DNA from: SZUA-430 sp046153995
GTDB taxonomy: Bacteria > Pseudomonadota > Alphaproteobacteria > Micropepsales > Micropepsaceae
Reading direction: 5' to 3'
DNA: 10,349 nt
NCBI GenBank assembly: GCA_046153995.1
Contig: JBJXEH010000243.1
Span: 1 to 10,349 of the forward strand
Shown: positions 1 through 6,024 of the stretch, one piece after another
Layout of the letters: each line of letters opens with the position of its first letter
How positions within the stretch are numbered: the first letter of the stretch is position 1
Program-made: the position numbers and the translations under genes
The notes under the pieces: generated by a model
What the model saw: the letters and a program-made list of their open reading frames with translations, nothing else
Told to the model about the DNA's origin: nothing
Database searches by the model: none

Positions 1-206
1 TGTGGCAGGTCGAACTCCACGATACGGGTCGATGGATTCGTTAAGAAGCGCGCGCAGATCTCGCGGCGTAACCCCGCCAAGTCCGACTTCTGCGGGCCTT
101 TGAGCGGAATCAGTAACAGATCGGCCGCATTGAGCGCGCGAATGGCCGCGAGCGTGATTTGCTCGGGGTTGCCGTTGCCTATGCCGATTAAGGAGAGCGA
201 AATCAT
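1..206 (-). CDS. cobF: Precorrin-6A synthase (deacetylating) CobF, N-terminal part, cut by window edge
   Basis: CobF methylates C1 of precorrin-5 and releases the extruded acetyl group, giving precorrin-6A; it is specific to the aerobic B12 route. The 68 visible residues begin MISLSLIGIGNGNPEQITL, the glycine-rich N-terminal motif of SAM-dependent tetrapyrrole methylases, here in the less usual form GIGNGNPEQIT. Residues 34-54 (PLKGPQK, then LAGLRREICARF) match the CobF-type stretch in which a K-rich segment is followed by LRREIC, and this is what separates it from CobI, CobJ or CobM. The ATG at 204-206 is chosen because the conserved beta strand starts at residue 3; the ribosome site is weak (GAG six bases upstream). 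It lies 61 bases downstream of the CbiM-like gene and is probably cotranscribed with it under the riboswitch. CobF is the only pathway enzyme needed between uroporphyrinogen III and the a,c-diamide that is not in the main run. Family call is fairly firm; the C-terminal three quarters are not visible. Confidence 0.87.
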   Translation of the reverse strand, partial: MISLSLIGIGNGNPEQITLAAIRALNAADLLLIPLKGPQKSDLAGLRREICARFLTNPSTRIVEFDLP

Positions 207-225
207 CGGGACTCGGGAGTGAACA

Positions 226-252
226 GCGATCTTTGCCTCAAGCAAGGATCGC
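226..252 (-). promoter_or_regulatory. Stem-loop in the leader of cobF
   Basis: This is an inverted repeat with two 11-base arms (226-236 and 242-252) around a 5-base loop. Ten of the eleven pairs are Watson-Crick. Position 232/246 is a G-U wobble if read on the plus strand and an A-C mismatch on the minus strand. The hairpin sits 19 bases before the cobF start and fills much of the 61-base gap after the CbiM-like gene. No T-run follows in either direction, so it does not look like an intrinsic terminator. It could tune cobF translation, stabilise or process the mRNA, or be a protein-binding palindrome. Its structure is seen directly; any role is inferred. Confidence 0.5.
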
Positions 253-267
253 CGTCCAAACTCTGCT

Positions 268-945
268 TTACGCAGCGTGGTAGAGGCGCGGCGTCACGAA
301 GCCGGTGCCAGCAAGCGCATGAAGCGCTTTGGCACCGGCCAGAACGGCGAGATCGACGACCGGCTCAACCGCAATCACCAGCATGTACGCGGCCCCAAAC
401 GTCGCAATCGACGCAACATTACTGGCGCCAAGTCCACCACCATAGATGGCCCAGAACGCCACCCAAGAGACGGTACCCGCCTGAAAGACGGTCGAAAGCG
501 CAAGCGTCTGCTTGTACGTCAGATCGACGTAAGCAGTGTCCTTGGGGATGATGCGCTCAGCCAGGGCCGCGATGGTGAACAGCGGAATGAGCAGCGTCGT
601 CACATTCATCGCATACTGCGGAAGATCATGAGGTGCGAACGTCAGGCCCTGCAAGAGCAGCCCGCCAGCCAGTCCGAAAGCAGCCGGTGCGGCACCGAAA
701 ATCAGAAACAGTGTCGTCCCAAGAATAAAGTGAACCTCCGACACGCCCACCGGGTAGTGGGGTAGGACCTCAAAAAAAGCAAACACCAGCGCTGCTGTCG
801 CGAGCGAACGCGCAGCAAGTGACACAACGCCCTTTTCACGAACGGCGTCTGCGGCAAGCTTGACTGAATAAAGGCCGGCGGCGGAGGCCGTGGCGTAGCT
901 GAGAACGATTTTTGTCGCGTCGACGAGACCGGGTTCGATATGCAT
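268..945 (-). CDS. CbiM-like energy-coupling factor transporter permease (putative cobalt uptake)
   Basis: This 225-residue protein is very hydrophobic, with about six likely membrane segments (roughly 12-30, 45-62, 73-100, 114-131, 146-168 and 177-206). It starts MHIEPG, the CbiM/NikM-type N-terminus in which the Met1 amine and His2 bind Co2+ or Ni2+. A second candidate ligand, His72 in VHFILG, sits where CbiM proteins carry a conserved histidine after the second segment. A glutamine/proline/asparagine stretch (LQGLTFAPHDLPQYAMN, 98-114) follows. I read it as the substrate-specificity component of a cobalt ECF transporter. No CbiN, CbiQ or CbiO partner is in the window, so it either borrows an ECF module encoded elsewhere or works alone. 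The ATG at 943-945 has a GAGG site 8 bases upstream and follows a cobalamin riboswitch, which supports a cobalt/B12 role. CbtA/CbtB or HupE-type carriers were considered, but the MHI start fits CbiM better. Confidence 0.75.
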   Translation of the reverse strand: MHIEPGLVDATKIVLSYATASAAGLYSVKLAADAVREKGVVSLAARSLATAALVFAFFEVLPHYPVGVSEVHFILGTTLFLIFGAAPAAFGLAGGLLLQGLTFAPHDLPQYAMNVTTLLIPLFTIAALAERIIPKDTAYVDLTYKQTLALSTVFQAGTVSWVAFWAIYGGGLGASNVASIATFGAAYMLVIAVEPVVDLAVLAGAKALHALAGTGFVTPRLYHAA

Positions 946-953
946 CAGATTAT

Positions 954-957
954 CCTC
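954..957 (-). promoter_or_regulatory. Ribosome binding site of the CbiM-like gene
   Basis: GAGG lies 8 bases before the ATG at 945 and only 4 bases after the 3' arm of the hairpin at 962-977. This placement makes it the natural target of translational control by the upstream riboswitch. Confidence 0.55.
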
Positions 958-961
958 GTTA

Positions 962-977
962 CCGTCTCACCCGACGG
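962..977 (-). promoter_or_regulatory. Riboswitch expression-platform hairpin (P13-like)
   Basis: On the minus strand, a perfect 5-base-pair stem CCGTC/GACGG encloses the six-base loop GGGTGA. It lies just after the aptamer and just before the GAGG site of the CbiM-like gene. The loop is complementary over all six bases (one G-U) to TCACTC at 1068-1073 inside the aptamer. This matches the known L5-L13 kissing loop by which cobalamin riboswitches sense ligand and switch expression. The pairing is seen in the sequence; the regulatory outcome (lower translation when B12 is bound) is inferred from the family. Confidence 0.6.
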
Positions 978-994
978 CGTGTTGGTGGCCAGTC

Positions 995-1192
995 TGCACG
1001 GCCGGTCTCCTGGCTCGCGGGTCGATGCGAAACTTCGGCCTTCCCAGGCAGTTTCGCCCAGTGACTCGAGTGAAGCTACGCTTACCGCTTACAGTCGCGG
1101 GGGCGGCTGAGGCTTCGGGCGCCGCGATTTGGTCCGCCCTTCCCCATTCCCAATCATGTTCCAGCGCTCAGCGCCGATACGAACACCATGCA
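995..1192 (-). ncRNA. Cobalamin riboswitch aptamer
   Basis: The minus strand holds the conserved blocks of the AdoCbl/B12 riboswitch in order. P1 is TGCATGG (1186-1192) pairing with CCGTGCA (995-1001). A GGGAA-type element follows near 1138-1150, then GCCGCCCCCGCGACTGTAAGCGG (1085-1107; the core at 1085-1100 is diagnostic), CACTGGG (1058-1064), CTGGGAAGGC (1038-1047) and finally the B12 box AGCCAGGAGACCGGCC (1000-1015). It lies in the gap between cobA and the CbiM-like gene and points at the latter, so it should repress the permease and probably cobF when cobalamin is plentiful. Transcripts that read through from cobA would also carry it. Identity is firm; the exact ends rest on the P1 pairing. 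Confidence 0.95.
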
Positions 1193-1197
1193 CCTCC

Positions 1198-1226
1198 TTT
1201 GTGAACGAGACCACAAGGGGGGTCAA
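1198..1226 (-). promoter_or_regulatory. Candidate sigma70-type promoter for the riboswitch transcript
   Basis: On the minus strand, TTGACC (1221-1226, five of six matches to the -35 consensus) is followed by a 17-base spacer and a poor -10, CACAAA (1198-1203). The expected start, 6-7 bases on, falls at the first base of riboswitch stem P1 (1192). That fit is the main support, since the -10 matches only three of six consensus bases. It would give the permease-cobF unit its own transcript, separate from the large cob operon. Confidence 0.35.
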
Positions 1227-1245
1227 GGCCAGTTCCCTGTCAAAC

Positions 1246-1965
1246 TCAATCCTCGGCCAAAGGTCCATAGAGAATAACAGCTGTCCCCGCACCGGGATTG
1301 GCCCGGAGAACGTCGGCAAGTTCCGATACGGTCGTTCGCACGAGCCGCTGCGTCGAATGCCCAACCGATTCGGCCAACAGTGCCGGAGTGGTCGGCGGCA
1401 GGCCGCGCGCCATGATCCCGAGTGCAAGCTCGGGAAAGTTACGCTTGCCCATATAGACGGCGGTTGTGGCCTGAGCGTCGGCGAGAGCACTCCAGTTCAA
1501 ATCGTGAGGAAGCCCCCCGGTGACGTCGGCCCCTGTCACGAACTGCACCCGCCGTGCCGTATGCCGCCGCGTCAGCGGAATCGCAGCTGCAGCGGCTGCA
1601 GCGCTCGCCGACGACACCCCCGGTATGATCTCAAATCCAATCCCAGCCGCACGCAGTGCGCTGATTTCTTCTTCGAGTCTGCCAAAGACGCCCGAGTCTC
1701 CCGACTTGAGCCGGACAACGCGAACGCCGGTCTTTGCGTGCTCGACAAGCAGGTGATTGACATAATCCTGTTTGGCCGAAGGGCGGCCCGCGCGTTTGCC
1801 CACGCTGACGAGTTCGGCCGTCTTGCAGGCCATATCCAGCACCGCACCCGAAGCAAGATCATCGTAAAGCACCACGTCAGCATCGCGAAGCCGCGCCGCA
1901 CCCTTGAGCGTGATAAGTTCTGGATCACCGGGTCCGGCCGAAACGAAGGAGACGAATCCGCTCAT
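1246..1965 (-). CDS. cobA: Uroporphyrinogen-III C-methyltransferase (SUMT)
   Basis: CobA methylates C2 and C7 of uroporphyrinogen III with two SAM to give precorrin-2, the branch point to siroheme and B12. The 239-residue protein shows the class III methylase fold: FVSAGPGDPELITLKGA (residues 7-23), YDDLAS (34-39), VGKRAGRPSAKQ (55-66, the SUMT GKR motif), RLKSGD (85-90), IPGVSSA (114-120) and YMGKRNF (171-177). The normally strict GGDPFVFGRGGEE reads SGDSGVFGRLEEE at 88-100. The protein also stops at ILYGPLAED, lacking the C-terminal tail of about 20-40 residues seen in many SUMTs. GKR and the catalytic-region layout still favour SUMT over other cobalamin methylases, as does the position beside cobB. 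The ATG overlaps the cobB stop (ATGA) and has GAGG four bases upstream. It is the last gene of the main run; 54 bases separate its stop from the riboswitch. Confidence 0.9.
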   Translation of the reverse strand: MSGFVSFVSAGPGDPELITLKGAARLRDADVVLYDDLASGAVLDMACKTAELVSVGKRAGRPSAKQDYVNHLLVEHAKTGVRVVRLKSGDSGVFGRLEEEISALRAAGIGFEIIPGVSSASAAAAAAAIPLTRRHTARRVQFVTGADVTGGLPHDLNWSALADAQATTAVYMGKRNFPELALGIMARGLPPTTPALLAESVGHSTQRLVRTTVSELADVLRANPGAGTAVILYGPLAED

Positions 1966-3275
1966 ATATCCTCAGCGATCACGTGAAAAAACGATCCAGT
2001 GGCATGCCCGCGCCGGGACCCGGTTTCAGAAACCATGGTGCCGTTCGCATCCGACACGGCCGCAAGCGGCTGATCAGGCTGCGCCAAAATGCTAGCATAG
2101 TGGAATTCGTGACCTCTGAGGCGCATGCCCTTCTGGTATCCTGGAATGGGTGCGGTCAAGTGTGCGCGCCGGTAGCCCAAGTGCATCTTGCGCGTGGCAA
2201 AGCTTGTTTCCAGACCGAGCAACCCGGTCATTTCATGCCGCAGTCCTTGGGCATCGACGAGCCCGCAGCCCATGACCATATACCCCCCGCACTCGCCATG
2301 GACCGGTCGCGTCGCCGCATATGACGCCAACCCGTTGCGAAACCGGTTCGCCCCGGCAAGACGGCCCGCATGCAGTTCAGGATATCCGCCCGGCAACCAA
2401 CAGGCGTCCGCCGCGACGTCCGGCGCCTCGTCGGCCAGGGGCGAAAACGGCACAATTTCAGCTCCTGCCTTGCGCCACCCTTCGAGTAGGTGGGGATAAA
2501 GAAACGAGAACGCGGCGTCGTTGGCGAGCGCAATGCGCTGCCCCGGTGGATGCAGCAGCCCTAACGTTGCGGTTTGCGCTGGAAGCATGGTCAGACCGGC
2601 AACCTGCAGCACCGCATCGAGATCGACACACATAGCCACCTGCTGGGCGACAGCATCGATCAGGCCCGACAGGTGCGATAATTCCTGCGCTTGAACCAGT
2701 CCCAGGTGCCGCTCAGGCAGCGTGATCTGGCTTTGCCGCTGCAAGACACCAAGGACCGGTATGCCAATCCCCTCCATTCCCGCACGCACCAGGGCCTCGT
2801 GCCTTGGACTTGCGACCCGGTTCAAGATCACTCCGGCAATCCGCACTCCGGGGCGGAATAGGCTCAGCCCTTTCGCGACGGCCGCCGCAGTCTGGGCCTG
2901 ACCGGCGGGGTCGATCACCAGCACTACCGGCCAGCCCATCAGTTCCGCGATATCGGCACTTGCCCCGATGCCGCATGCCCCTTTGCGAGCGACACCGTCG
3001 AACAGCCCCATGGACCCTTCGGCAATGACGAGATCGCAATCGTTGCCATGGGCTGCCAAATCCTCGATCATCTCGCGGCTCATGGCCCAACTGTCGAGAT
3101 TGAACGAGGTCCGGCCCGATGCTGCTGCGTGGAACGCGGGATCGATGTAGTCGGGTCCGCACTTGAAGCACTGCACGCGCAGACCCTTCTGCGCAAAGGC
3201 CCGCGCAAGCCCCAGCGTCACCGTCGTCTTGCCGGTTCCGGATGCGGGGGCGGAGACTACGATTCCTGGCGCCAT
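1962..3275 (-). CDS. cobB: Hydrogenobyrinic acid a,c-diamide synthase (glutamine-hydrolysing) CobB
   Basis: CobB uses ATP and glutamine-derived ammonia to amidate the a and c side chains of hydrogenobyrinic acid, producing the substrate for cobalt insertion by CobNST. The 437-residue protein has the expected two halves. An N-terminal MinD-like ATPase shows SGTGKTT (12-18), FKCGPDYIDPAFH (37-49) and EGSMGLFDG (86-94). A C-terminal class I glutaminase (GATase_3) shows PGGYPE (295-300), nucleophile Cys329 in GECGGYM, GHEFHYA (388-394) and His431 near the end. The ATG at 3273-3275 shares one base with the cobM stop (TGATG) and has GGAG eight bases upstream; a TTG one codon earlier (3278) is possible but too close to that site. 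A CbiA (cobyrinate) activity is the alternative in anaerobic pathways, but the aerobic neighbours argue for CobB. Confidence 0.95.
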   Translation of the reverse strand: MAPGIVVSAPASGTGKTTVTLGLARAFAQKGLRVQCFKCGPDYIDPAFHAAASGRTSFNLDSWAMSREMIEDLAAHGNDCDLVIAEGSMGLFDGVARKGACGIGASADIAELMGWPVVLVIDPAGQAQTAAAVAKGLSLFRPGVRIAGVILNRVASPRHEALVRAGMEGIGIPVLGVLQRQSQITLPERHLGLVQAQELSHLSGLIDAVAQQVAMCVDLDAVLQVAGLTMLPAQTATLGLLHPPGQRIALANDAAFSFLYPHLLEGWRKAGAEIVPFSPLADEAPDVAADACWLPGGYPELHAGRLAGANRFRNGLASYAATRPVHGECGGYMVMGCGLVDAQGLRHEMTGLLGLETSFATRKMHLGYRRAHLTAPIPGYQKGMRLRGHEFHYASILAQPDQPLAAVSDANGTMVSETGSRRGHATGSFFHVIAEDI

Positions 3276-4057
3276 CAACTGGTCTCCGGAAAGCGCGGCG
3301 AAGTTCCCACGGGACGATAGCGGCGATCGTAATCGCCGGCATAAAGGCGGCTTTCGTCGAAGTGCGTTGCATCGAGCGTCTTGCCGACCACGATGAGCGC
3401 CGTCCGCTCCAGTTCAGGACCAAGCGATCCGCCGATCGTGGCCAGCGTCGCCCGCACGATCCGTTGCTCTGGCCAACTCGCGCGCCAGACGACAGCGACC
3501 GGGCAATCCGCGCCGTAATACGGCGTCAGATCGGCCACGACCTTGTCCAGCACATGGACCGAGAGGTGAATCGCGAGTACGGCACCGGTCGCGGCGAAGG
3601 CGGCCAGTGCTTCCGTTTCCGGCATGGCGCTGGCGCGTCCCGAAGTACGTGTGAGGATGACCGATTGTGCTACGCCCGGCAGTGTCAATTCGCACTCGAG
3701 TGCGGCTGCCGCCGCCGAGAAGGCCGGCACCCCCGGCGTCACACTGAACGGTATGCCGAGCGTTCGAAGCCGCCGCAACTGCTCGCCCATCGCCGACCAG
3801 ATCGAGAGATCGCCGGAATGCAATCGCGCCACGTCTTGCCCCGCTTTTTGGGCCAACTCGAACTCGGCAACGATTTCGTCGAGCGACAGCGACGCCGTAT
3901 TCACGATCCGCGCGCCCTGCGGACAGTGTGCAAGCAGCGCCTCCGGGATGAGCGATCCCGCGTAGAGGCACACCGGAGACGACGCGATAAGGTCGCGCCC
4001 GCGCAGCGTGATAAGGTCGGCGGCCCCGGGTCCGGCCCCGATGAAATGCACGGTCAT
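3275..4057 (-). CDS. cobM: Precorrin-4 C11-methyltransferase CobM
   Basis: CobM transfers a methyl group from SAM to C11 of precorrin-4, giving precorrin-5. The 260-residue protein has FIGAGPGAADLITLRG (5-20), LYAGSLIP (31-38, diagnostic of CobM/CbiF), RLHSGDLSIWSAM (78-90), TPGVPAF (107-113) and a terminal LYAGDYDRRYR (238-248). HSGD with S in place of the usual GGDP is normal for this family. The ATG at 4055-4057 has AGGA eight bases upstream (4066-4069). An earlier ATG at 4060-4062 is out of frame and stops after two codons. It lies 25 bases after cobL and overlaps cobB. In some related clusters cobE lies between cobL and cobM; here there is no room for it. Confidence 0.96.
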   Translation of the reverse strand: MTVHFIGAGPGAADLITLRGRDLIASSPVCLYAGSLIPEALLAHCPQGARIVNTASLSLDEIVAEFELAQKAGQDVARLHSGDLSIWSAMGEQLRRLRTLGIPFSVTPGVPAFSAAAAALECELTLPGVAQSVILTRTSGRASAMPETEALAAFAATGAVLAIHLSVHVLDKVVADLTPYYGADCPVAVVWRASWPEQRIVRATLATIGGSLGPELERTALIVVGKTLDATHFDESRLYAGDYDRRYRPVGTSPRFPETS

Positions 4058-4082
4058 GGCATGCGTCCTTTAAGAAGTGCCG

Positions 4083-5276
4083 TCACTTGCTTGCGCTCCA
4101 TTGCATAATCGGGCGCGCCGCCCGCCATGAGCGCATGCGGCCAAGCGGTTGCGCGTGGCTGATGTCAAACTGGTGAAGGTCGCCCGTATAGCGGCCATGC
4201 AAGTCCGTCAACAAAGCCTGTGTTTCAAGCGAAACGGCATGAGCGACAAACCGCGTTCCCACGCGCAGTCGCGACCAGATCGCCTCGAAACTGCCAGCCG
4301 TCAATCCGCCCCCGATGAATACAGCATCGGGAACGCTGAGAGCTGTGAGCGCCTCGGGTACAATACCCTCGACGATCGTGATCTTGTGCGCCAAGCCGAA
4401 CGCCTCGGCGTTGGCGCGAATGTTCGCCGCGCGCGCCGCGTGCTGTTCGATCGCCATTGCTGAGCCGCCGGCCAGCGCCCACTCGACCGAAATGGTTCCT
4501 GACCCCGCGCCAACATCCCATAAGTGTTCGCCGGGCCGTGGTCCGAGGGCCGACAACGCCAGCGCCCGGACCGGCTGCTTGGTGATCTGGCCATCATGAA
4601 TAAAAACGCTGTCGGGTAACCCCGATGACCGGGGAAGTCCTAAACGGCCATCCGGCTCAAGCGCGACGATCACGAGAGCTGAACGCAAACCTGGAACACC
4701 GCGCGCCGCAAGGGTTCGCTGTACGGCTTCGTCAGGCCCACCCAGCGATTGAAGCGCAGTGACTGCCGTATCACCCCAGCCCTGCCGCACGAGCCAGTCG
4801 CACAAGGCCGCAACGACCTCGCCATCCCGGACGAGACAGATAATTTTTGCGCCTCGTTGCAAAACCGGCACGAGGCGTTCGAAAGGCGCAGCGTGCAGGC
4901 CCAGACAAACCGTCTCTTCAAGCCTCCATCCCAGCTGCGCTGCAGCCAGCGAAAACGCCGATGGGGCTGGATAGGCGGTCCACTCACCCGCAGCCAGATG
5001 CGCCACGATGCTGCCGCCCGCGCCAAACCAGAACGGATCGCCGGACGCCAGGATTGCAACCCTCCGACCGCGCTCCGCCAGGACGGGGTTCACGTCGAAC
5101 GGCACCGGCCAGGGCCGCCCGCGCCCGCCCACATCGGCGAGTGCCAAATGGCGCGGTCCCCCAAACACGATTTCGGCCGCATTCAGCGCCTTGCGGCTTG
5201 CCAACGAAAGTCCAGCAAGGCCATCTTCGCCGATGCCGATGATCGATAGCCAGCACGGACCGGGGGACCTATTCAT
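4083..5276 (-). CDS. cobL: Precorrin-6Y C5,15-methyltransferase (decarboxylating) CobL
   Basis: CobL methylates C5 and C15 of precorrin-6B and removes the C12 acetate carboxyl, giving precorrin-8. The 397 residues are the usual natural fusion of a CbiE-like and a CbiT-like domain. The N-terminal half has IIGIGEDGLAGL (12-23), FGGPRHL (38-44) and LASGDPFWFG (76-85). The C-terminal half has FIHDGQITK (225-233), which opens the CbiT domain, the SAM-binding LWDVGAGSGTIS (252-263) and FIGGG (320-324). The ATG at 5274-5276 is preferred because it leaves about nine residues before the first beta strand. An in-frame ATG at 5291 would add five residues, and a still longer reading to 5357 would run deep into cobK on the other strand. 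Its start codon shares two base pairs with that of cobK, so its promoter or upstream transcript must cross cobK in antisense. Confidence 0.95.
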   Translation of the reverse strand: MNRSPGPCWLSIIGIGEDGLAGLSLASRKALNAAEIVFGGPRHLALADVGGRGRPWPVPFDVNPVLAERGRRVAILASGDPFWFGAGGSIVAHLAAGEWTAYPAPSAFSLAAAQLGWRLEETVCLGLHAAPFERLVPVLQRGAKIICLVRDGEVVAALCDWLVRQGWGDTAVTALQSLGGPDEAVQRTLAARGVPGLRSALVIVALEPDGRLGLPRSSGLPDSVFIHDGQITKQPVRALALSALGPRPGEHLWDVGAGSGTISVEWALAGGSAMAIEQHAARAANIRANAEAFGLAHKITIVEGIVPEALTALSVPDAVFIGGGLTAGSFEAIWSRLRVGTRFVAHAVSLETQALLTDLHGRYTGDLHQFDISHAQPLGRMRSWRAARPIMQWSASK

Positions 5277-6024
5277 GACGCGCCTGCTCATCTTGGGCGG
5301 AACGAGCGACGCCAACGCACTCGCTGCCGCCGTGGCGCGCGCCGACATCGTCGCCACGTACTCTTACGCGGGCCGTACCCAGGTCCCCGTCAATCAGCCA
5401 TTGCCGGTTCGAATTGGAGGTTTCGGCGGTCCCGATGGACTGGCCGGCTACATTCGCGACGAAGCGATCACCCATGTCATCGATGCAACGCATCCGTTCG
5501 CCGGTACCATGAGCTGCAACGCCGTGGAGGCCTGCGCCGCAACCGGCACGCCGCTGATCGCCCTCGTTCGCCCGTCTTGGAGGCAAAGCAGCGGCGACCG
5601 CTGGATCGCGGCTGCTGATTTGGCCCACGCCGTGGATTGTCTGCCGGTCGCACCCGCGTGCGTTTTCCTCGCCATCGGGCGGCAACATCTGGAACCCTTC
5701 GCGGCCAAACCCCAGCACCACTATCTCTTGCGCTTCGTCGATGCGCCGGACGGCTCGTTGCCGTTGCCCTCTACGACGGTCATCGTCGCGCGTGGCCCCT
5801 TCACCCAAGAAGGTGACCTCGAAGCCATGCGCGCCAACGGTGTGTCGTGGCTGGTGACGCGCAACTCCGGTGGCAACGGCGCCCGCGCCAAGATCGATGC
5901 CGCTCGCGAGCTCGGCCTCCCTGTTATCATGATCGAGCGGCCCCCGATGCCCGAGCGCCTGACCTCCGGTACAATAGACGCTGTGATGACGTGGCTTGGT
6001 CATGAGACGCGCCTTGGTGCATAG
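5275..6024 (+). CDS. cobK: Precorrin-6A reductase CobK
   Basis: CobK reduces precorrin-6A to precorrin-6B with NADPH. It is 249 residues long, typical of the family. It shows the N-terminal nucleotide-binding LILGGTSDANAL (5-16), YAGRT (31-35), IDATHPFAGTMSCNAVEAC (69-87), RPSW (99-102), AIGRQ (133-137), ARGPFT (172-177), LVTRNSGGNGARAKIDAA (193-210) and ERPPMP (221-226). The last block is the conserved K-containing C-terminal signature. It is the only gene on the plus strand. GGGGGA lies seven bases before the ATG at 5275-5277. The start overlaps that of cobL head to head, and the 3' end overlaps cobJ by 25 bases tail to tail. Its promoter must therefore lie inside cobL; I could not identify a convincing one. 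An inverted cobK within a cob run is, as far as I recall, also seen in other alphaproteobacterial clusters. Confidence 0.95.
   Translation: MTRLLILGGTSDANALAAAVARADIVATYSYAGRTQVPVNQPLPVRIGGFGGPDGLAGYIRDEAITHVIDATHPFAGTMSCNAVEACAATGTPLIALVRPSWRQSSGDRWIAAADLAHAVDCLPVAPACVFLAIGRQHLEPFAAKPQHHYLLRFVDAPDGSLPLPSTTVIVARGPFTQEGDLEAMRANGVSWLVTRNSGGNGARAKIDAARELGLPVIMIERPPMPERLTSGTIDAVMTWLGHETRLGA

Noticed and set aside
207..267. Intrinsic terminator between the CbiM-like gene and cobF
   Set aside because: The hairpin there is not followed by a T-run on either strand.
1129..1986. Long open frame on the plus strand opposite cobA and the riboswitch
   Set aside because: It is antisense to a well-supported SUMT gene, has a basic low-complexity composition with no recognisable motif, and reflects the high GC of the region.
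3242..4108. Long open frame on the plus strand opposite cobM
   Set aside because: It is Arg-rich with no domain, and the minus strand carries a complete CobM with all family motifs.
5277..5357. Extended N-terminus for CobL (27 extra residues)
   Set aside because: The added residues resemble no CobL N-terminus, and they lie antisense to the conserved first motif of CobK. The start at 5276 fits the family.
5388..5393. TTGACG on the minus strand inside cobK as a -35 box for a cobL promoter
   Set aside because: No acceptable -10 hexamer lies at a 16-18 base spacing.
5269..6003. 244-codon minus-strand frame opposite cobK, which would fill the gap between cobJ and cobL
   Set aside because: The minus-strand translation is Arg/Gly/His-rich without motifs, whereas the plus strand has every CobK block.
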